Shown here one piece after another: positions 21,490 to 24,755 of a stretch of 24,755 nucleotides of DNA (its first letter is position 1; every line of letters begins with the position of its first letter). The notes below the pieces were generated by a model. The model was not told where the DNA came from and searched no databases. It saw nothing but the letters and a program-made list of their open reading frames with translations. The position numbers and the translations under genes were made by a program. Where the stretch lies: the NCBI GenBank assembly GCA_902464965.1, contig CABQLI010000028.1, positions 1 to 24,755 on the forward strand. Direction: 5' to 3'. The stretch is from an uncultured Collinsella sp. (GTDB lineage Bacteria > Actinomycetota > Coriobacteriia > Coriobacteriales > Coriobacteriaceae).

Positions 21490-23736
21490 ATGACACTCGT
21501 ATCCAAGACCTTTGAGCTGTACGGCAAGACCTACACCTTTGAGTCGGGCGAGCTTGCCAAGCAGGCCACCGGCGCCTGTCTGGTCAAGCAGGGCGACACC
21601 ACGATGCTCGACACCGTGGTCGTCTCCAAGGAGCGCAAGAACTACGACTTCTTCCCGCTGACCGTCGACTTCAACGAGAAGATGTACGCAGCCGGCCGCA
21701 TCCCGGGTGGCTACCTCAAGCGTGAGGGCCGTCCCAGCGAGAAGGCCACGCTCACGGCCCGCATGATCGATCGCCCGATTCGCCCGAGCTTCCCGGATGG
21801 CTTCCGCAACGAGGTGCACATCGTCGCCACCTCGCTCGTCGCCGACCAGGTCAACCCCTTCGATGTCATCAACGTCATGGGTGCATCCCTGGCCATGACG
21901 CTTGGCGGCGTGCCCTTCGAGGGCCCGCTTGCCTGCGTGCGCATCGGCCGTAACGTGGAGACAGGCGAGTTTATCGTCAACCCCACCTACGAGGAGCGCG
22001 AGAACTCGGATCTGGACCTGGAGCTGGGCGGATCCGCCGACTTCATCTCGATGGTCGAGGCCGGCGCCGAGGAGATCTCCGAGGACGACATGCTCGCCGC
22101 CATGAAGTTTGGCCAGGAGGCCCTTGCCGCTTTCTGCCAGGCTCAGGACGAGTTCGTCGCCGAGTGGGAGCAGGTTAACGGCCCCATCGTCAAGAAGGAG
22201 TACCCGCTCGACCAGCCCGTCGAGGAGGTCCAGGAGCGCATCTTCGCCCACTACGACGAGATGGCAGCCGCCCTTCGCGACGCCGACAAGCTCTCCCGTA
22301 TCGGTAAGGTCGAGGCTCTGAAGGAGTCCATCCGCGCCGAGTTCACCGAGGAGGAGCAGGCCGCTTGGGAGCGCGAGATCCCCGTGGCGCTCAAGAAGCT
22401 CGAGAAGAAGGCCATGCGCACCATGGTCGTTGAGACCGGCGAGCGCGTCGACGGCCGTGCCGCCGACGAGATCCGTCCCATCATGGTGAAGGACAACTAC
22501 CTGCCGCTCGTTCACGGCTCCGGTTTGTTCCAGCGTGGCCAGACCCAGGTGCTCTCGGTTCTTTCGCTCGGCATGCTGAACGAGGGACAGCGTCTGGATA
22601 CCATCGAGCCCACCGAGGGCAAGCGCTACATGCACCACTACAACTTCCCGCCTTTCTGCACCGGCGAGACCGGCCGCATGGGCAGCCCCAAGCGCCGCGA
22701 GATCGGCCATGGCAATCTGGCCGAGCGCGCTCTGCTTCCGGTGCTTCCCGACGAGAACGAGTTCCCCTACGCCATCCGCGTCGTCTCCGAGGTCATGGAG
22801 TCCAACGGCTCCTCTTCGATGGCTTCGACCTGCGGCTCCACGCTCGCCCTTATGGACGGCGGCGTGCCCATTAAGCGCCCGGTCTCCGGTATCGCCATGG
22901 GCCTGATCCAGGAGGAGGGCAAGACCGTGGTACTGTCCGACATCCAGGGTCTCGAGGACTTCCTGGGCGACATGGACTTTAAGGTCACCGGCACCACCGA
23001 GGGCATCACCGCCCTGCAGATGGACAACAAGGCCACCGGCCTCACCTTCGACATCTTGGCCCGCGCTCTGCAGCAGGCCAAGGAGGGTCGCGCCTTCATC
23101 CTGCAGAAGATGCTCGATGTGATCCCCGAGCCGCGCCACACCACGCGCAGCACCGCTCCGCGCATCGTTTCCATCCAGGTTCCGACCGACAAGATCCGCG
23201 ACGTCATCGGTTCCGGCGGTAAGGTCATCCGTGGTATCCAGGACGAGACCGGCGCCTCGGTCGACATCCAGGAGGACGGCACCGTCTTTGTCGGCGGCAC
23301 CGGCGAGTCCGTCGACCAGGCCGTTGAGCGCATCAAGCTCATCATCAAGGTTCCCGAGCCGGGCGAGGAGTACACCGGTCGCGTGGTCTCCATCCAGCCC
23401 TTCGGCGCCTTCGTCAACCTGCTGCCCGGCAAGGACGGCCTGCTGCACATCTCCCGCGTTGCCAAGGGTCGCGTGGAGAAGGTCGAGGACGTCCTCAACG
23501 TGGGCGACGAGGTCAAGGTCGTCGTCATCGAGGTCGACGATCGCGGCAAGATCTCGCTCGATCGTCTGGATAAGCCCGAGGCCCCTGCTCGCGCTGAGGG
23601 TGCCTCCGAGGGCGACGGCGAGCACTTCCAGCGCCGTGAGCGTCCGCGTCGCGAGCGCTCCGAGCGCAGCGACCGTCCGCGCCGTCCCGGCGACAACGGA
23701 GGCCGCAAGCCCCGCCGTCACCACGACGCCGAGTAA
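21490..23736 (+). CDS. pnp: Polynucleotide phosphorylase (PNPase)
   Basis: Phosphorolytic 3'-5' exoribonuclease that degrades mRNA and trims RNA ends, acting as a trimer. The 748 residues have two RNase PH-like domains separated by an all-helical region. FEKMY-type residues and GRIPGGYLKREGRPSEK mark the first domain; the second carries FCTGETGRMGSPKRREIGHGNLAERAL and the catalytic Asp494/Asp496 (LGDMDFKV). A KH domain (GSGGK at about 574-578) and an S1 domain (about 626-695) follow. The C-terminal tail (about 715-748) is very rich in Arg and charged residues, with repeated R-E-R and R-P-R patterns. ATG 21490 with AAGGAG 4 bases upstream gives the family start; the frame is open to 21385, but that part is leader. 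Confidence 0.97.
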   Translation: MTLVSKTFELYGKTYTFESGELAKQATGACLVKQGDTTMLDTVVVSKERKNYDFFPLTVDFNEKMYAAGRIPGGYLKREGRPSEKATLTARMIDRPIRPSFPDGFRNEVHIVATSLVADQVNPFDVINVMGASLAMTLGGVPFEGPLACVRIGRNVETGEFIVNPTYEERENSDLDLELGGSADFISMVEAGAEEISEDDMLAAMKFGQEALAAFCQAQDEFVAEWEQVNGPIVKKEYPLDQPVEEVQERIFAHYDEMAAALRDADKLSRIGKVEALKESIRAEFTEEEQAAWEREIPVALKKLEKKAMRTMVVETGERVDGRAADEIRPIMVKDNYLPLVHGSGLFQRGQTQVLSVLSLGMLNEGQRLDTIEPTEGKRYMHHYNFPPFCTGETGRMGSPKRREIGHGNLAERALLPVLPDENEFPYAIRVVSEVMESNGSSSMASTCGSTLALMDGGVPIKRPVSGIAMGLIQEEGKTVVLSDIQGLEDFLGDMDFKVTGTTEGITALQMDNKATGLTFDILARALQQAKEGRAFILQKMLDVIPEPRHTTRSTAPRIVSIQVPTDKIRDVIGSGGKVIRGIQDETGASVDIQEDGTVFVGGTGESVDQAVERIKLIIKVPEPGEEYTGRVVSIQPFGAFVNLLPGKDGLLHISRVAKGRVEKVEDVLNVGDEVKVVVIEVDDRGKISLDRLDKPEAPARAEGASEGDGEHFQRRERPRRERSERSDRPRRPGDNGGRKPRRHHDAE

Positions 23737-23759
23737 CAGCTAAACATAAGAAGCTCAAC

Positions 23760-23790
23760 AAGGGCGACTCCGTACAGGGGTCGCCCTTTT
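23760..23790 (+). terminator. Rho-independent terminator after pnp
   Basis: AAGGGCGAC (23760-23768) pairs with GTCGCCCTT (23780-23788), followed by TTTT (23787-23790). Its 3' half (23784-23790) is also the outer end of the long palindrome that follows, so the two structures compete for the same bases. Confidence 0.9.
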
Positions 23791-23930
23791 GCTTGCGCCC
23801 GGGAGGGCCGCATATGAAGTTTCCTGCTCTACAGTCCTGCGCAAGACGGAAAGCACATTTAGTGCTTTCCTTTGCGTGCGGAACTCGCGATAAACTTCAT
23901 ATGCGTCCCTCCCGGGCGCAAGCAAAAGGG
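23784..23930. repeat. 147-base palindromic element, copy 1
   Basis: Bases 23784-23822 are the reverse complement of 23892-23930 across 39 positions with a single mismatch (C at 23808 opposite T at 23906). Inside, GGAAAGCAC (23848-23856) pairs perfectly with GTGCTTTCC (23862-23870) around ATTTA, and 23838-23844 pairs with 23872-23878, giving about 55 pairs overall. Bases 23875-23900 recur inverted at 24714-24739. No transposase is encoded; it could be a MITE, a REP-like sequence, or a bidirectional terminator. The 60-codon open frame at 23793-23975 follows from the palindrome and is not credited as a gene. Confidence 0.85.
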
Positions 23931-23972
23931 CTGGTTAACGCTGTTGGTGCTTGCTGGTCTTCTGTTCTTAGT

Positions 23973-23981
23973 TGATATACT
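23973..23981 (+). promoter_or_regulatory. Extended -10 promoter for the acetyltransferase gene
   Basis: TGA (23973-23975) precedes TATACT (23976-23981). TTGCTG (23951-23956) lies 19 bases upstream, a little long for a -35. The gene starts 35 bases downstream of the box. Confidence 0.5.
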
Positions 23982-24015
23982 TTTTCGCATCTAACGCTTA
24001 GCCTAGGGGGTTGGC

Positions 24016-24636
24016 ATGACAAATAAGGTTGAATGGGACCGCATGATTGCCGGGGAGCTCTATAGCCCCTATCGGGTTAACGACCATTCGTTTAGTAGGG
24101 TGCATGCGGCTCAGAAGTTGTTTAATGAGTCGGAGCATTGGGCTGATTCGAGCGCCTTTGAGGAACTAAAGAAGTGTTTTCGCGTTGCTCCGGACGATAT
24201 GGTCTTAACGGCTCCCGTTTATTTTGATCACGGTGACAGGGTTTCGTTTGGTAACCATTTCTATGCGAATACCGGTTTGACGATTCTGGACGAAAATTAC
24301 GTGACCTTTGGCGACAACGTCTTTCTAGGACCCCATGTGAGTATATTTACTGCTGGGCATCCAATTGACGCCGATGTGCGCAATCTAGACCTCGAGTATG
24401 CTAAGCCTGTCGTAATCGGCAACAACGTCTGGATGGGCGGCGGGGTGATTATCAATCCGGGCGTATCAATCGGAGACGATGTGGTCATAGCCTCAGGTTC
24501 AGTTGTTGTTAAAGACGTTCCAAGCCACGTCATCATCGGCGGCAATCCAGCTCATATCATTCGAGAGATTACCGACAGCGATCGTAAGCTCTGGCAAGGC
24601 CAGCTGAATGCCTACAACGAGGCAATTGGATCATAG
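24016..24636 (+). CDS. Sugar O-acetyltransferase, maltose/galactoside acetyltransferase type (LbH)
   Basis: Hexapeptide-repeat acetyltransferase that transfers acetyl from acetyl-CoA to a sugar hydroxyl; cytoplasmic trimer. The 206 residues have the N-terminal Mac helix region (WDRMIAGELYSPYRVNDHSFSRVHAAQKLFNESE) and then a left-handed beta-helix from about residue 60 (VSFGNHFYANTGLTILDENYVTFGDNVFLGPHVSIF). AGHPID carries the catalytic-type His115, the same number as in LacA. IGNNVWMGGGVIINPGVSIGDDVVIASGSVVVKDVP ends the helix. Substrate cannot be predicted. Base use is lower in GC than the neighbours (26 of 60 at 24121-24180). The gene stands alone between two inverted copies of a palindromic repeat, which suggests insertion or transfer. 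ATG 24016 has a weak GGGGG upstream. Confidence 0.9.
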   Translation: MTNKVEWDRMIAGELYSPYRVNDHSFSRVHAAQKLFNESEHWADSSAFEELKKCFRVAPDDMVLTAPVYFDHGDRVSFGNHFYANTGLTILDENYVTFGDNVFLGPHVSIFTAGHPIDADVRNLDLEYAKPVVIGNNVWMGGGVIINPGVSIGDDVVIASGSVVVKDVPSHVIIGGNPAHIIREITDSDRKLWQGQLNAYNEAIGS

Positions 24637-24670
24637 CCTCGGCATTCCCGCAGATAAAACCTACTAAAAC

Positions 24671-24697
24671 AAACCTATCCCTTATTGGCAGGTTTCC
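24671..24697 (+). terminator. Possible weak terminator after the acetyltransferase gene
   Basis: AAACCT (24671-24676) pairs with AGGTTT (24690-24695) around a 13-base loop that may pair further at CC/GG. The following tract is TTTCCC, so termination would be weak. It may instead only mark the edge of the neighbouring repeat. Confidence 0.3.
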
Positions 24698-24713
24698 CGT
24701 GGGGCGGGCACTG

Positions 24714-24755
24714 ATGAAGTTTATCGCGAGTTCCGCACGAACAGGAGGCCACTTA
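24714..24755 (+). repeat. Palindromic element, copy 2, cut by the window end
   Basis: Bases 24714-24739 match the reverse complement of 23875-23900 exactly (26 bases). The next 16 bases match the continuing copy-1 sequence at 10 of 16 positions: GGAGGCCAC stands where copy 1 has GGAAAGCAC. The rest lies beyond the window. The outer arms of copy 1 are not shared here, so the conserved unit is the core. Confidence 0.8.

Noticed and set aside
21478..23724. Long minus-strand open frame (748 codons) opposite pnp
   Set aside because: High GC with strong codon-position bias opens the antisense frame; the translation is a Leu/Asp/Gly/Val-rich shadow with no domain, while pnp on the other strand is certain.
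23784..23930. Insertion sequence or CRISPR
   Set aside because: No transposase open frame, no target-site duplication at the edges, and no spaced direct repeats; only an inverted palindrome.
23793..23975. 60-codon plus-strand open frame beginning MKFPALQSC
   Set aside because: It runs through both arms of the palindrome, has no ribosome site, and its reading is a product of the repeat. The opposite strand of copy 1 also reads MKFIASSAR and stops after 13 codons; copy 2 reads MKFIASSAR too, but identity comes from the DNA repeat.

Overview
The window is a dense, almost entirely plus-strand stretch of housekeeping genes from a high-GC actinobacterium. The actinobacterial-type integration host factor (mIHF) beside gmk and rpoZ, the class 1B PyrK/PyrD pair, the many GTG starts and the overall protein character suggest the class Coriobacteriia, most likely Collinsella or a close relative. 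That assignment is inference from recognition of the proteins, not from a database search. No rRNA, tRNA, CRISPR array, transposase or phage gene was seen.

Layout. (1) 1-2015: end of a pyrimidine operon (partial pyrK, pyrD, pyrF), genes overlapping or abutting. (2) 2016-2254: intergenic region with a large interrupted hairpin and an extended -10 promoter. (3) 2255-4708: mihF-gmk-rpoZ-thiI, tightly coupled, closed by a strong terminator. (4) 4709-8933: comEA-comEC (DNA uptake) and holA. (5) 8934-9404: rpsT with a structured leader and its own perfect terminator. (6) 9405-13524: lepA, apparently leaderless, then a DusB-like gene and hemW. (7) 13525-15916: two dnaJ paralogues. The first has lost the second client-binding domain and ends in predicted membrane helices; the second is a full DnaJ. 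(8) 15926-20923: mtaB-like, phoH, ybeY, dgkA, era, recO, a compact tRNA/rRNA-processing, envelope and repair cluster. (9) 20924-23790: rpsO and pnp, each with a structured leader and terminator. (10) 23784-24755: a 147-base near-perfect palindrome, a lower-GC sugar O-acetyltransferase gene, and at the window edge a second, oppositely oriented copy of the palindrome's core.

How the genes work together: the pyr genes finish UMP synthesis. mIHF, Gmk and RpoZ join nucleoid, GTP supply and RNA polymerase assembly. ThiI, DusB, MtaB, YbeY, Era and PNPase all act on tRNA or rRNA, and S20, S15 and LepA on the 30S subunit or translation. ComEA/ComEC suggest natural DNA uptake.

The best candidates for something undescribed are the membrane-tethered DnaJ-like protein, the dispersed palindromic element flanking the acetyltransferase gene, and the apparent leaderless lepA promoter that shares a 12-base block with the dnaJ1 promoter. 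No gap between genes exceeds 300 bases.
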